Shown piece by piece: positions 25,715-34,486 of a DNA stretch of 64,000 nt. The notes beneath the pieces are model-generated. The model saw only the letters and a program-made list of their open reading frames with translations. It had not been told where the DNA came from and ran no database searches. The stretch comes from Stagnihabitans lacustris (GTDB lineage: Bacteria > Pseudomonadota > Alphaproteobacteria > Rhodobacterales > Rhodobacteraceae), in contig NZ_JAPDGS010000001.1 of the NCBI RefSeq assembly GCF_025950525.1, positions 620,001 to 684,000 on the forward strand. The letters run 5' to 3'. Numbering within the stretch: the stretch's first letter is position 1; the number at the start of each line of letters is the position of its first letter. A program made the translations under genes and the position numbers.

Positions 25715-27358
25715 TCAGAACCGCGCATCCCCCAAGCCGCAGAACGGATCGACCGGCGTCCCCCGGCCCCACGTCGCCCGGCCCATCAGACAGTCGACCA
25801 CCGCGCTTTGCATCGAGGGCATCGTGGCCCAGGCGTTGATATAGCAAGGCACCCGGGGCGCGTCATACAGGTAATAGGGCCAGCCAAACGAGATCATGAC
25901 GGTCGGAATGTCATGCCAGCGCCGCGCCATGGCCTCGCCGAAATGGCCGGTCAGGCGCAGCCAGTCCAGATGGATGCGCCCGCGGGTCAGAAGCGTTTCC
26001 TCGCCAAACAGATACAGCATCAGGTCCCAGTCCTCGGGGATCACCTTCATGCCGGGGGTGAACAGCGTCACATCAAAGCCCTCGGCGCGCAGCATGTCGG
26101 GCAGGTCGAAGGGCAGGGGGACGGGGACAAAGGGCACGACCACCCCGCCTGACACCACCAGAACGCGGCGATGGCGCGCCACCGACAGGGGCAGGGTCGC
26201 CGCCACATCCTTGACCAGATGCGGCGCGCGGGCGGTGACACTGCGGGCGAACTCGGCCGCCTCGGGCCGTTTCAGCGCGGCGCGGTCCACGCGGAAGGGC
26301 GCGGAGTTGTGCAGCCCCGCCCAGGCCTTCAGCCCCAAGACCCGTGTCAGCGCCGCGTCCAGCCGTTCGGGCGAGATCCGGCCATCCGCCACCGCAGCCG
26401 AAATCAGCGCCACATCGGCGGCGGCATCGGGGGAAAACAGGATGATGTCGCAGCCGTTCTCGATCACCTGCGGCAGCATTTCGGACCGCGTCCCCCAGGC
26501 GCCAAAGCCCGCCATCGGCGTTGCATCCGACACGATGACGCCGTTGAACCCCAGTTCCCCGCGCAACAGGTCGATGTTCAAGGCCCGGCTGACCGAGGCG
26601 GGGCGATAAGCCTCGACCCCTGCGCCGCCATAGGCCGGAAGGGCGATATGGGCCGACATGACCGACATCACGCCCGCCTCGATCGCCGCGCCGTAAAGCC
26701 TGCCAAAGGTAGCCCGCCACTCTGCCATCGACAGCGGGTTGACCGTCGTCACAAGATGCTGGTCGCGGTCGTCAAAGCCCTCTCCGGGCCAGTGTTTCAC
26801 GGTCGCCGCCACGCCAAGGGCCTGGAACTCGGCGATCTGGGCCAGGGCCTGCGCCTGCACCGTGTCGATATCCGCGCCAAAGCCGCGTGTCGCGACAATC
26901 GCGCTGCGCCAGGCCTTATTCAGGTCAACGACGGGGGTAAAGCTCCAGTTGATGCCGATGGCGCGGGCCTCGGCGCCCATGATCCGCGAAATCCCCCGGC
27001 TGGCTGCCAGGTCATCGACCGCGGCCAGTGCAATCGGGTTCGGGACCTCGGTGCCCACGGCCAGGCTCATGCGCGAGCCCTCCAGGTCGGCCGAGACCAG
27101 CAGCGGCACATTGGCCTGGGCCTGGGCCGCCTCGATAAAAGTCGCCTCATAGTCCAGGTCGGGCGTATAGCTGCGGGTGATGCCGGCGGGCTTCAGGCTT
27201 GCCAGGCGGGCCAATGCCTCGGGGTCTTGGCCCATCGAGTGAAAGACAAACAATTGCCCCACCTTTTCGGCGGGGGTCAGGCGGGCCTTGGTGGCCTCGA
27301 CCCAGGCAATCGCCTCATCGGACAGGTTGAAGGGCGCGCGGCGCAGGATATCGGTCAT
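25715..27358 (-). CDS. Glycoside hydrolase family 3 protein
   Basis: A 547-residue GH3 enzyme (beta-glucosidase or beta-N-acetylhexosaminidase type). The N-terminal barrel has LTPAEKVGQLFVFHS, KHWPGEGFDDRDQH and the nucleophile region GVIVSDATPMAGFG. A C-terminal domain of about 150 residues follows. No signal peptide is evident, so it is probably cytoplasmic, acting on imported oligosaccharides or recycled peptidoglycan; the substrate is not decided. GGAGG precedes the chosen ATG. It lies 57 bp downstream of the RTX metalloprotease gene start region on the same strand. Confidence 0.9.
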   Translation of the reverse strand: MTDILRRAPFNLSDEAIAWVEATKARLTPAEKVGQLFVFHSMGQDPEALARLASLKPAGITRSYTPDLDYEATFIEAAQAQANVPLLVSADLEGSRMSLAVGTEVPNPIALAAVDDLAASRGISRIMGAEARAIGINWSFTPVVDLNKAWRSAIVATRGFGADIDTVQAQALAQIAEFQALGVAATVKHWPGEGFDDRDQHLVTTVNPLSMAEWRATFGRLYGAAIEAGVMSVMSAHIALPAYGGAGVEAYRPASVSRALNIDLLRGELGFNGVIVSDATPMAGFGAWGTRSEMLPQVIENGCDIILFSPDAAADVALISAAVADGRISPERLDAALTRVLGLKAWAGLHNSAPFRVDRAALKRPEAAEFARSVTARAPHLVKDVAATLPLSVARHRRVLVVSGGVVVPFVPVPLPFDLPDMLRAEGFDVTLFTPGMKVIPEDWDLMLYLFGEETLLTRGRIHLDWLRLTGHFGEAMARRWHDIPTVMISFGWPYYLYDAPRVPCYINAWATMPSMQSAVVDCLMGRATWGRGTPVDPFCGLGDARF

Positions 27359-27415
27359 GGGGTTCCTCCTGGCCCCAGACAAGGGCCAAGAGCCGCCGAT
27401 TGCAAGCCCCGAAGG

Positions 27416-30400
27416 TCAAGAGATCACCGCCAGGATGGTGAAGCGGTCGGGGACAAGGTCGGCCAGGTTCGTGCCATCCAGCTGCAGGACATCGAAGGCG
27501 CCGAAGGCCAAGTCGACCCGCGCGCCGACCTGGGTGGCATGCAGCGCCACCAGGTCCTCGAAGGTCTCCAGCCCCAGGCTGTCCCACAAAGCCGCGGTCA
27601 GCATGATCAGGTCATCCGCGCCGAAATCGGTGATCCGGTCATGACCATCGCCCAGGTCAAAGACAAAGACATCCGCCCCGGTCCCGCCCGCCAGGCGGTC
27701 ATCCCCGCCCGCGCCGCGCAAGGTGTCATCCCCCGCAGCCCCGATCAGCCAGTTCGCCCCGGCCGCGCCGGTGATGTCGTCGCCATGGGCCGACCCATGG
27801 ACATCCTCGATCCGCAACAGAAGGTCGCCCTCGGCCTCGCCGCCAAAGCCCGCCCTTGCGCCCAGATCGACATGCACCGCCTCGGCCGAGCTGGCATAGG
27901 TCACGCGGTCGATCCCGTCGCCGCCGTCCAGCCGGTCGGCGCCCAGCCCTCCGGCCAGAACGTCATCGCCCTGCCGGCCCAAAAGCGTGTCATCCCCCGC
28001 CCCGCCGCGCAGCGTGTTGGACCCGTCATTGCCCGCCAACCAGTCATTCCCGCGAGAGCCGGTCAGCGCCTCGATCCCGGTCAGCCGGTCGCCCGCCGCC
28101 TGACCCAGACGGCCAAGGCCCGTGGCCAGGTCGACATTCACCCGCCAGGCCGAGGCCTGATAGCTGACGGTGTCGATCCCCTCGCCGCCCTCCAGCAGGT
28201 CGATCCCGCCGCCGCCCGCCAGCAGATCATTGCCCGCCCCGCCCGAAAGCCAATCGTCGCCCGAACCGCCGATCAGCTTGTTGCGGCCCGCATTCCCGAA
28301 CAGGATGTCATTGCCCGTCCCGCCCTGGGCCTCTTCGATCTCGACGCCCGCGGCGATGGTGAACCCGCCCCGCGTCATCTCCAGATACGACACCACGCCG
28401 CCCCCGGTCAGCGTGTAATCCAGCGTCGCCGCCTCCAGCGAGATCACCGCGTTCACCGCCCCCTGATAGCGGATGCGGTCGATGCCGGCGGTGTCCCAGA
28501 TCGTGACATGGCTGGTGTCGCCCAGGTCATAGATGTCATTGCCCGCATGGGTCGTGGTGTTGGCGCCGTATTTCTCTTGCAGGACCGCGATGTCCAGCGC
28601 CGCAGGGCTGGCCCCATGGCCAGTGCCTGCCGCCGTGGCCTGGCCCAGTGCCCCGCTGGCCCAGCCGCGGTTATAGGACATCATCGTATAGATTGCCTGG
28701 TTCAGGTCAAAGGCGCCAACCGAGCCGAAGTCGGCCGTCACCCCCTCCATCACCACCGATCCGCCGCCGGTGTCATGCGGATGGGCCAGGCCCAGGCCAT
28801 GGCCGATTTCGTGGATCAGGGCATAGAAGGCCTCGGTCCCCGGCACAAAGCTGGCGCTGCCAAAGTCCGACATGTCGAACCGGCCCCAGCCGTCCAAGGC
28901 CACCGCCTCGCCGTCGGCCGTCAGCGTCCCGCCTGCCACGGCCCAATCGGCCAAGGCGCCGTCCAGGCTGGGCGCCGCGATCATCGCGAAATCGGCCTCG
29001 GCCAGGGTCGAGACAAAGGTGAAGGTCAGGTTGGCCACGGCGCTGAACAGGCCAAAGGCCGCCTGGATCGCCGTCACCTGCGCCGCCGAGAACTCCAGCG
29101 AAACAAAGCCCGCATCGGGGTTCTGGAACAGCAGATAGTCTTCCAGGATCGTCATGCCGCCCGGCTGGATAAAGACCTTGATGTCAGAGGGCGCAACAAA
29201 GTCCCAACGCAGCGCATCCAGAGGGTTGGGCACGGTGACGCGGATGTCCAGGTCAATGGCGGCGCCCGCGCCAAGGGCGCTGTCCTCCAGCGTCACGGTC
29301 AGGTCAAAGTCAAAGGGCGCGCCGGTGTTGATCACGGTGCCCGCGATCAGGAACAGGTTGCCGTCCTGGACATAGAACTTGTCGGCATCCGCCCCGCCCA
29401 GCACAAAGGTCAGCACCCCCGCAGTGCCATCCGGGTCATCGGCAAACAGAGTGCCGACCAGCAGATCGGACGACACATCGGTGAAATTGGTGATGGCAAA
29501 GGGCTCGTCCAGACCGGGGGCCGACACCAGAACCGGCGCATCGTCGCGGTCCAGGGTCTGGATCTCGATGATCTGCATGGTGTTGTTGCCGGCCGCGTCC
29601 TCATAAAAGATCCGCAGGGCATAGGATTGGTAGACTTCGTAATCCAGCACCTCTGTCAGGCTAAGCACGCCGTTTTCGTCGATGGCAAAGGGGCTGAATT
29701 CGGGGTCAAGCGTATCGGGAAAGACGCTGAAGTCGTTGAAGGCCAGGACTTCAACAAAAATGTTGCCCGGCACGGCGCCGGGCTGGCCCCGCAACCCCAG
29801 TTGGCCGATCACGCCCGGGCCCTGGTCTTCGGCGATCAGCTTGTCCACCTCCAGCACGCGGCCATCCAGCGTCAGCTGGGCCGGGGTGTCGCTGTCCATG
29901 ATCTCGTCCAGCCGATAATCCCCGTCGGCAAAGCGAAAGCCCACGGCGCCACCGGTCAGGATCAGGTCGGTGTCGTCAGCGCCCCCGTCGCGCAGGTCCT
30001 GCACCGTCGTCTCATAGGTCCCGCCATAGCTGCCATCGGTGAAGGGGATGAAGGCCGTGTCGATGGCGTAATCGCTGCGGCTTCCGGTCAGGACGACCAC
30101 ATCCGACCCATTGGCATGGATCGTGTCATTCCCCGCCCCGCCGATGAAAAAGTCGCGCCCCGGGTTGTCGCTGGACATCTCGTCGCCGTCAACCGAACCG
30201 CGGAAGGTCTCGTGGGACGGCGCGGCCTCGACGCCGATCAGAACCTCGACCGTGACGGTTTGTCCTTGGGCGTCAAGAGCTTGCAGCGTCACCGTCAGTT
30301 GCGGCTGGCCCATGTCGTCCAGAACCGCGGTTTCGCTCAGCCGCAGCTGGTTGCCATCCAGAAAGACCGCACCGCCGGCATCGTCCAGCAGGGTGAAATC

Positions 30401-30520
30401 CGTTCCGCCCGAAAGCTCGCCGATCAGGGCGCCCGATTGCGTGTCTTCGCTCAGGGTTGCATTGATGCCGGACCCATCCAGCAGGCTTCCATCCAAGCGG
30501 ATATCAAACAGGACGATCAT
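27416..30520 (-). CDS. Large RTX protein with serralysin-type metalloprotease domain
   Basis: A 1034-residue secreted protein. The N-terminal half has repeated cadherin-like beta modules (GVLSLTEVLDYEVYQSYALRI, NLFLIAGTVI). Near residue 567 is the zinc motif HEIGHGLGLAHP of M10 metzincins, followed by the Met-turn YTMMSYN. From about residue 730 many GGxGxDxL calcium-binding nonapeptides follow (GGSGDDWLSGGAGNDLLAGG). There is no N-terminal signal peptide, as expected for type I secretion through a C-terminal signal; no type I secretion genes are in the window. The order (cadherin-like, protease, RTX) differs from classic serralysins, where the protease is N-terminal. The ATG has a GAAGG ribosome-binding site. 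Confidence 0.9.
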   Translation of the reverse strand: MIVLFDIRLDGSLLDGSGINATLSEDTQSGALIGELSGGTDFTLLDDAGGAVFLDGNQLRLSETAVLDDMGQPQLTVTLQALDAQGQTVTVEVLIGVEAAPSHETFRGSVDGDEMSSDNPGRDFFIGGAGNDTIHANGSDVVVLTGSRSDYAIDTAFIPFTDGSYGGTYETTVQDLRDGGADDTDLILTGGAVGFRFADGDYRLDEIMDSDTPAQLTLDGRVLEVDKLIAEDQGPGVIGQLGLRGQPGAVPGNIFVEVLAFNDFSVFPDTLDPEFSPFAIDENGVLSLTEVLDYEVYQSYALRIFYEDAAGNNTMQIIEIQTLDRDDAPVLVSAPGLDEPFAITNFTDVSSDLLVGTLFADDPDGTAGVLTFVLGGADADKFYVQDGNLFLIAGTVINTGAPFDFDLTVTLEDSALGAGAAIDLDIRVTVPNPLDALRWDFVAPSDIKVFIQPGGMTILEDYLLFQNPDAGFVSLEFSAAQVTAIQAAFGLFSAVANLTFTFVSTLAEADFAMIAAPSLDGALADWAVAGGTLTADGEAVALDGWGRFDMSDFGSASFVPGTEAFYALIHEIGHGLGLAHPHDTGGGSVVMEGVTADFGSVGAFDLNQAIYTMMSYNRGWASGALGQATAAGTGHGASPAALDIAVLQEKYGANTTTHAGNDIYDLGDTSHVTIWDTAGIDRIRYQGAVNAVISLEAATLDYTLTGGGVVSYLEMTRGGFTIAAGVEIEEAQGGTGNDILFGNAGRNKLIGGSGDDWLSGGAGNDLLAGGGGIDLLEGGEGIDTVSYQASAWRVNVDLATGLGRLGQAAGDRLTGIEALTGSRGNDWLAGNDGSNTLRGGAGDDTLLGRQGDDVLAGGLGADRLDGGDGIDRVTYASSAEAVHVDLGARAGFGGEAEGDLLLRIEDVHGSAHGDDITGAAGANWLIGAAGDDTLRGAGGDDRLAGGTGADVFVFDLGDGHDRITDFGADDLIMLTAALWDSLGLETFEDLVALHATQVGARVDLAFGAFDVLQLDGTNLADLVPDRFTILAVIS

Positions 30521-30584
30521 GATGGAACCTTCAAACCGGAGAAAAATGATTAAAACAAAGTTTACCGGACCGCTTGGGGAAGGG

Positions 30585-31817
30585 TCAACTTGTTTCGGGT
30601 TTGTGGACCATTTCGCAGGTCGTGCCCTTGGCCAACGTCTCGGCCTGTTCGGCCACGGCAAGGGCCGGGTCCGACAGCCTGGTGCGGAAGTCGCTTGCCA
30701 GCGCCTCGGCTCGCTGCCCCGCCCGCAGCAGCGCCAAGGGGTCGGCCAGGGTGACAAGGTCGATGGACAGGCCCCAGGCGGCCAGCGCGCGCGCGGTCAG
30801 GTCCTGTTCGACGCCGCCCGGCAGAACCGCCAGCGGCAGGCCCATGGCCAGGCTTTGCGACACCGTGCCCATGCCGCCATTGCACAGCACGGCGGCATGG
30901 GTGGCGATCTGGCCCCAGCCAAGCGTCTTGTCCGACAGGCGCACCCCCGCCGCAACCAGTGCCGCGCGGCGCGGGGCGTCCAGGTCCGGCATCACCGCCA
31001 GGACGCTTGGCCCCAGCGCCAGCAGCGTCGCAAAGCCCGCCTCGGTCAGGCTGCGGCCGGGCAGATAGGCAAAGATCCCCTCACGCGTTGCAGGCCGGGA
31101 CGGCAGGGGGCCGGCCAGGAAGGGCGACAGATGCGGCATGGACCGCAGGCCACGATAGGGGTCCAGTTCGGCAAAGACGGCGGGCATCAGCGCCTCTGCC
31201 TCGGTGATCTGGGGCAGGCGGTCCAAGGTGGGGCGGCCGATCCGCGCCAGGGTCGCGTTGACCTTCGCCAAAAGCAGGGGCTCGGCGATCAGGGGGCCGG
31301 CGGTCTGGGGGTCGGGCTCGGCGCCGGGAAAGGGCGGGAATTCGGCCAGATGCGTCGGCGGCACGGTAAAGCCCGTGCCGATGGCGATGCGTGGCAGGCG
31401 CCCCCTGGCGGCCAACAGGGCTGAGGGCGCAAAGTCGGCCACCAGGACATCCGGGCGAATGGCGTGAAACAGCGTCTCCCAGGCGCGTAAAAGCGGCTCC
31501 AGCGCGGCGGGGTCCTGCAGGCCCAGATTGGCCAAAAGATCGCCAAAGCGCCGCGGCGGGCCCAGGGGCCGGATGGGCGAGAACCGCAAGAGCCCGCCCC
31601 AAAGCGGCGCTTGCCACAGCCGGGCGCCGGGTTGGTCGTTCGCCTGGTCCGGATGCGTCTGGGTCAGATGCGACATGTTCAAAAAGGGGCCAAGGTCCTG
31701 AACCGCAAGGTGAACCTCATGGCCGCGTCGCTGCAGCGCGCGCGCCACGGCCTCCAGCCGCCGCGCATGGCCCCAGTTGCCGCCCAATTCCCAAGCCAGA
31801 AGCACGCGCATCGCCAT
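30585..31817 (-). CDS. UGT/MurG-like glycosyltransferase (GT1 type)
   Basis: A 410-residue GT-B enzyme starting MAMRVLLAWELGGNWGHARRL. The C-terminal donor site reads AAVLCNGGMGTVSQSLAMGLPLAVLPGGVEQDLTA, as in macrolide and sterol glycosyltransferases. Acceptor unknown. The chosen ATG follows an Arg/Gly-rich non-coding leader that overlaps the tRNA. It lies upstream of, and on the same strand as, the RTX protease gene. Confidence 0.82.
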   Translation of the reverse strand: MAMRVLLAWELGGNWGHARRLEAVARALQRRGHEVHLAVQDLGPFLNMSHLTQTHPDQANDQPGARLWQAPLWGGLLRFSPIRPLGPPRRFGDLLANLGLQDPAALEPLLRAWETLFHAIRPDVLVADFAPSALLAARGRLPRIAIGTGFTVPPTHLAEFPPFPGAEPDPQTAGPLIAEPLLLAKVNATLARIGRPTLDRLPQITEAEALMPAVFAELDPYRGLRSMPHLSPFLAGPLPSRPATREGIFAYLPGRSLTEAGFATLLALGPSVLAVMPDLDAPRRAALVAAGVRLSDKTLGWGQIATHAAVLCNGGMGTVSQSLAMGLPLAVLPGGVEQDLTARALAAWGLSIDLVTLADPLALLRAGQRAEALASDFRTRLSDPALAVAEQAETLAKGTTCEMVHKPETS

Positions 31818-31929
31818 TCCCCCCCGCCGCACTATGGCCAAAGCGGGTGCAAGCGTCAAAGCCAAGCCGCCGGCCTGTCGTGAGATGTGCAAGATAGGGG
31901 AGGGTCGGCCCACAGGGCCCTGATTTCCT

Positions 31930-32003
31930 TGGAGGCGGGTACCGGAATCGAACCGGTCTACACGGATTTGCAATCCGGTACGTAACCTCTCCGCCAACCC
32001 GCC
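31930..32003 (-). tRNA. tRNA-Cys (anticodon GCA)
   Basis: The acceptor stem GGCGGGT pairs with ACCCGCC, followed by discriminator T and an encoded CCA. The anticodon loop ATTGCAAAT gives GCA, reading UGC/UGU codons. The T-arm GGTTCGATTCC is canonical. Confidence 0.95.
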
Positions 32004-32065
32004 GCCGAAGGTGACGGTGATTTAGCGCCGGCCTCGGGGTTTTGCAAGAGGCTTTGGCAGCGGGT

Positions 32066-32282
32066 GGCTGGGGTTTTGGCTGGGGTTTTGGCGGGGGGGT
32101 GGGCGGGGGGGTGGGCGGGGGCGGAACCCGGTACGGGCAAGGTCTTGGGGCAGGGTCTTGGGGCAGGGTTTCATGAAACGGCTTTGAAGCTGGAATTCCG
32201 GGGTTGGAAATATGCGGCAGGGTCTACGGGGCAGGGACCAGCGGCACGAAACATGGGGCAGGAACTCCGGGGCAGGAACTCC
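32066..32282. repeat. Cluster of short tandem duplications between tRNA-Cys and the ModE-like gene
   Basis: The 427-bp gap holds no gene but several two-copy units: GGCTGGGGTTTT (12 bp, 32066-32089), GGCGGGGGGGTG (12 bp, 32090-32113), GGTCTTGGGGCAG (13 bp, 32141-32166) and GGGGCAGGAACTCC (14 bp, 32255-32282). They look like independent slippage events. Confidence 0.8.
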
Positions 32283-32430
32283 GGGGCCCACATGGGGCCA
32301 GGGGGCTTTGCTGCGGAGGTTTCGGGCACGTGACCCGGGCAAGGACGCCTCCGCGCCCCAGGCGCGGCGCTTGGCCTCCCCCCCCTCCCCGGGGCTTGCC
32401 CCGACCGGCCCGCCGGGGCAGGATCGCGCC

Positions 32431-32811
32431 ATGGAACCCCGGCTGCATCTCAGACTTTACTTCGACGACATCCCCTTTGGTCCGGGCAAGGCGGCGCTGT
32501 TGCGGCATATTGCGGAACAGGGCTCGATCTCGGCGGCGGGGCGCGCCATGGGGATGAGCTATAAACGCGCCTGGGACCTGGTCGAAGAAATGAACGCGCT
32601 GTTCGCCGCGCCTCTGGTGGCCACGGCGCGGGGCGGGGCGGCCAAGGGGGGCGCCACCGTCACCCCGGCGGGGCAAGAGGTCCTGACCCATTACCGCGCC
32701 TTGATGGACTTGGTGGCCGGGCAGGGCGCGGGCCATCTGGCCGCAATCTCGGGACTTCTGGCGCCGCGGCTCCGGGGGGACAGCCCGCAGGACCCGGCCC
32801 CGCAAGACTGA
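32431..32811 (+). CDS. ModE-like molybdate regulator, DNA-binding domain only
   Basis: A 126-residue protein containing the winged helix-turn-helix of ModE/LysR type (GKAALLRHIAEQGSISAAGRAMGMSYKRAWDLVEEMNALF, TPAGQEVLTHYRAL). Full ModE has two C-terminal molybdate-binding (Mop) domains; these are absent, so it must sense molybdate otherwise or act constitutively. It lies just upstream of modABC, separated by an inverted repeat that looks like its operator. Length fits short ModE-like regulators of Rhodobacterales. Confidence 0.82.
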   Translation: MEPRLHLRLYFDDIPFGPGKAALLRHIAEQGSISAAGRAMGMSYKRAWDLVEEMNALFAAPLVATARGGAAKGGATVTPAGQEVLTHYRALMDLVAGQGAGHLAAISGLLAPRLRGDSPQDPAPQD

Positions 32812-32820
32812 GATTTGCGC

Positions 32821-32852
32821 CCCAGTCTGCTTGGGGCCCAGTCTGCTTGGGG
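32821..32852. repeat. 16-bp tandem duplication upstream of modA
   Basis: CCCAGTCTGCTTGGGG occurs twice head to tail, ten bases after the stop codon of the ModE-like gene. Each copy is itself a partial inverted repeat (CCCA / TGGG). Confidence 0.8.
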
Positions 32853-32939
32853 CCCCGGGTCCCCGTGCGCCCGACGTTTCCCCGTATCCGCAATTTCGGG
32901 CACGTATTATGGTGGCCGGGTGGCTTGCGGCCTGATCGG

Positions 32940-32973
32940 ACTCCCGTTATATTCCCAAAAACATAACGGGAGT
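32940..32973 (+). promoter_or_regulatory. ModE-box-like inverted repeat covering the modA ribosome-binding site
   Basis: A perfect 11-bp inverted repeat, ACTCCCGTTAT and ATAACGGGAGT, flanks a 12-nt spacer. The inner CGTTAT / ATAACG halves match the known ModE consensus. The right arm carries GGGAG, the only Shine-Dalgarno candidate for the modA ATG at 32979. Bound protein would block initiation of transcription or translation; the RNA could also fold and hide the ribosome-binding site. Confidence 0.8.
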
Positions 32974-32978
32974 CGTCG

Positions 32979-33740
32979 ATGCGCAATTATCTTCTTGCGG
33001 GCCTGCTGGCCCTGCCCACTCTCCTGACGATCCCAACCATGGCGCAGGCCGAAGACATCACCGTTTTTGCCGCGGCCTCGCTGAAAGGGCCGCTGGACCA
33101 GGCGGCCGAAGCCTGGGGCAAGGCCACGGGCAACAGTGTCACGATCTCTTATGGCGGGTCCTCTGCCCTGGCCAAGCAGATCCTGGAGGCCGCCCCGGCC
33201 GATGTCTTTTTGTCCGCGGCGACCAACTGGATGGACAAGCTGGCCGAGGCCAAGGCGATCCAAGAGGGCACGCGCCATGATTTCCTGGGCAACACGCTGG
33301 TTCTGATTGCCGCCGACCTCGCGGCGGCCCCGGTCACGCTGGATGACAAGACCGACCTGAACGGCCTTCTGGCGGGGGGCAAACTGGCCATGGCCCTGGT
33401 CGATTCGGTCCCGGCCGGCCAATATGGCAAGGAGGCGCTGACGGCGCTGGGCCTGTGGACCGCGGTCGAGCCCAACGTGGCCCAGGCCGATGACGTCAAG
33501 GCCACGCTGAAACTTGTGACCTCGGGCGAGGCGCCTTACGGCATCGTCTATGGCACCGATGCGCGGGGCGCGGGGCTGACCCCGGTGGCCACTTTCCCCG
33601 AAACCAGCCACAAGCCGATCACCTATCCCGGTGCCGCCCTGACCGGGGCAAAGCCCGAGGCCGCGGCCTTTCTTGACTTCCTGAAGACCCCCGAGGCGGG
33701 CCGGTTCTTTGCCGATGCGGGCTTCACCCTGCTGCCGTAA
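32979..33740 (+). CDS. modA: Molybdate ABC transporter periplasmic binding protein
   Basis: A 253-residue protein. A signal peptide (cleaved near TMAQA) is followed by the ModA signature DITVFAAASLKGPLDQ, YGGSSALAKQI and ADVFLSAATNWMDKL. VDSVPAGQYGKEAL and APYGIVYGTDA complete the oxyanion site. It captures molybdate (and tungstate) for ModBC. Confidence 0.96.
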   Translation: MRNYLLAGLLALPTLLTIPTMAQAEDITVFAAASLKGPLDQAAEAWGKATGNSVTISYGGSSALAKQILEAAPADVFLSAATNWMDKLAEAKAIQEGTRHDFLGNTLVLIAADLAAAPVTLDDKTDLNGLLAGGKLAMALVDSVPAGQYGKEALTALGLWTAVEPNVAQADDVKATLKLVTSGEAPYGIVYGTDARGAGLTPVATFPETSHKPITYPGAALTGAKPEAAAFLDFLKTPEAGRFFADAGFTLLP

Positions 33741-33793
33741 GGGCTTGCGCTTGCGGGCCGGGATGGTTTGATACGGCCTGAAGCGGGGGGCAG

Positions 33794-34486
33794 ATGGAGC
33801 TTACGGCGGATCAATGGGCGGCGGTTTACCTGTCGCTGAAAGTCTCGGCTTGGGCGGTGGCGGTCAGCCTGCCCTTCGGCCTGCTGTGCGCCTGGGCGCT
33901 GGCGCGCTGCCGCTTTGCCGGCCATGGGCTGTTGAACGCCGTCGTCCACCTGCCGCTGATCCTGCCGCCGGTCGTCACGGGCTATGGGCTTTTGTTGCTG
34001 TTCGGCCGCAAGGGGGTCTTTGGGGCGGCGCTGGAGAGCATCGGCATCGTCCTGGCCTTTCGCTGGACCGGGGCCGTGCTGGCGGCGGCGATCATGGCCT
34101 TTCCCCTGATGGTGCGCGCCATGCGACTGGGATTGGAGGCGGTCGATCCCAAAGTCGAAGAGGCCGCCCGGACCCTGGGCGCCCCGCCTTGGGCGGTGTT
34201 TGCCACCGTTACCCTGCCGCTGATCCTGCCCGGCGTCGTCACCGGCGCCATCCTGGCCTTTGCCAAGGCCCTGGGCGAGTTTGGCGCGACGATCACCTTC
34301 GTGTCGAACATCCCGCGCCAGACGCAGACCCTGCCGGCCGCGATCTACACCATGTTGCAGCAACCCGACGGAGACGCCGCCGCGGGCCGCCTGGTCCTGA
34401 TCTCTGTCGCGCTGGCCTTTGCGGCGCTGGGGGCGTCGGAACTGCTGTCCGCCCGCATCGCCCGCCGCATCCGGGGGAGGGGCTGA
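33794..34486 (+). CDS. modB: Molybdate ABC transporter permease
   Basis: A 230-residue inner-membrane permease with about five helices; typical ModB motifs are LPLILPPVVTGYGLLLLFG and the EAA loop EEAARTLGAPPWAVFATVTLPLILPGVVTGAILAFAKALGEFGAT. Its stop overlaps the modC start (TGATG). Confidence 0.96.
   Translation: MELTADQWAAVYLSLKVSAWAVAVSLPFGLLCAWALARCRFAGHGLLNAVVHLPLILPPVVTGYGLLLLFGRKGVFGAALESIGIVLAFRWTGAVLAAAIMAFPLMVRAMRLGLEAVDPKVEEAARTLGAPPWAVFATVTLPLILPGVVTGAILAFAKALGEFGATITFVSNIPRQTQTLPAAIYTMLQQPDGDAAAGRLVLISVALAFAALGASELLSARIARRIRGRG

Noticed and set aside
26171..30553. 1460-codon open frame on the plus strand
   Set aside because: It is antisense to the RTX protease gene and GH3 gene; the repeats and GC-rich third positions of those genes keep the opposite frame open. 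No ribosome-binding site or domain.
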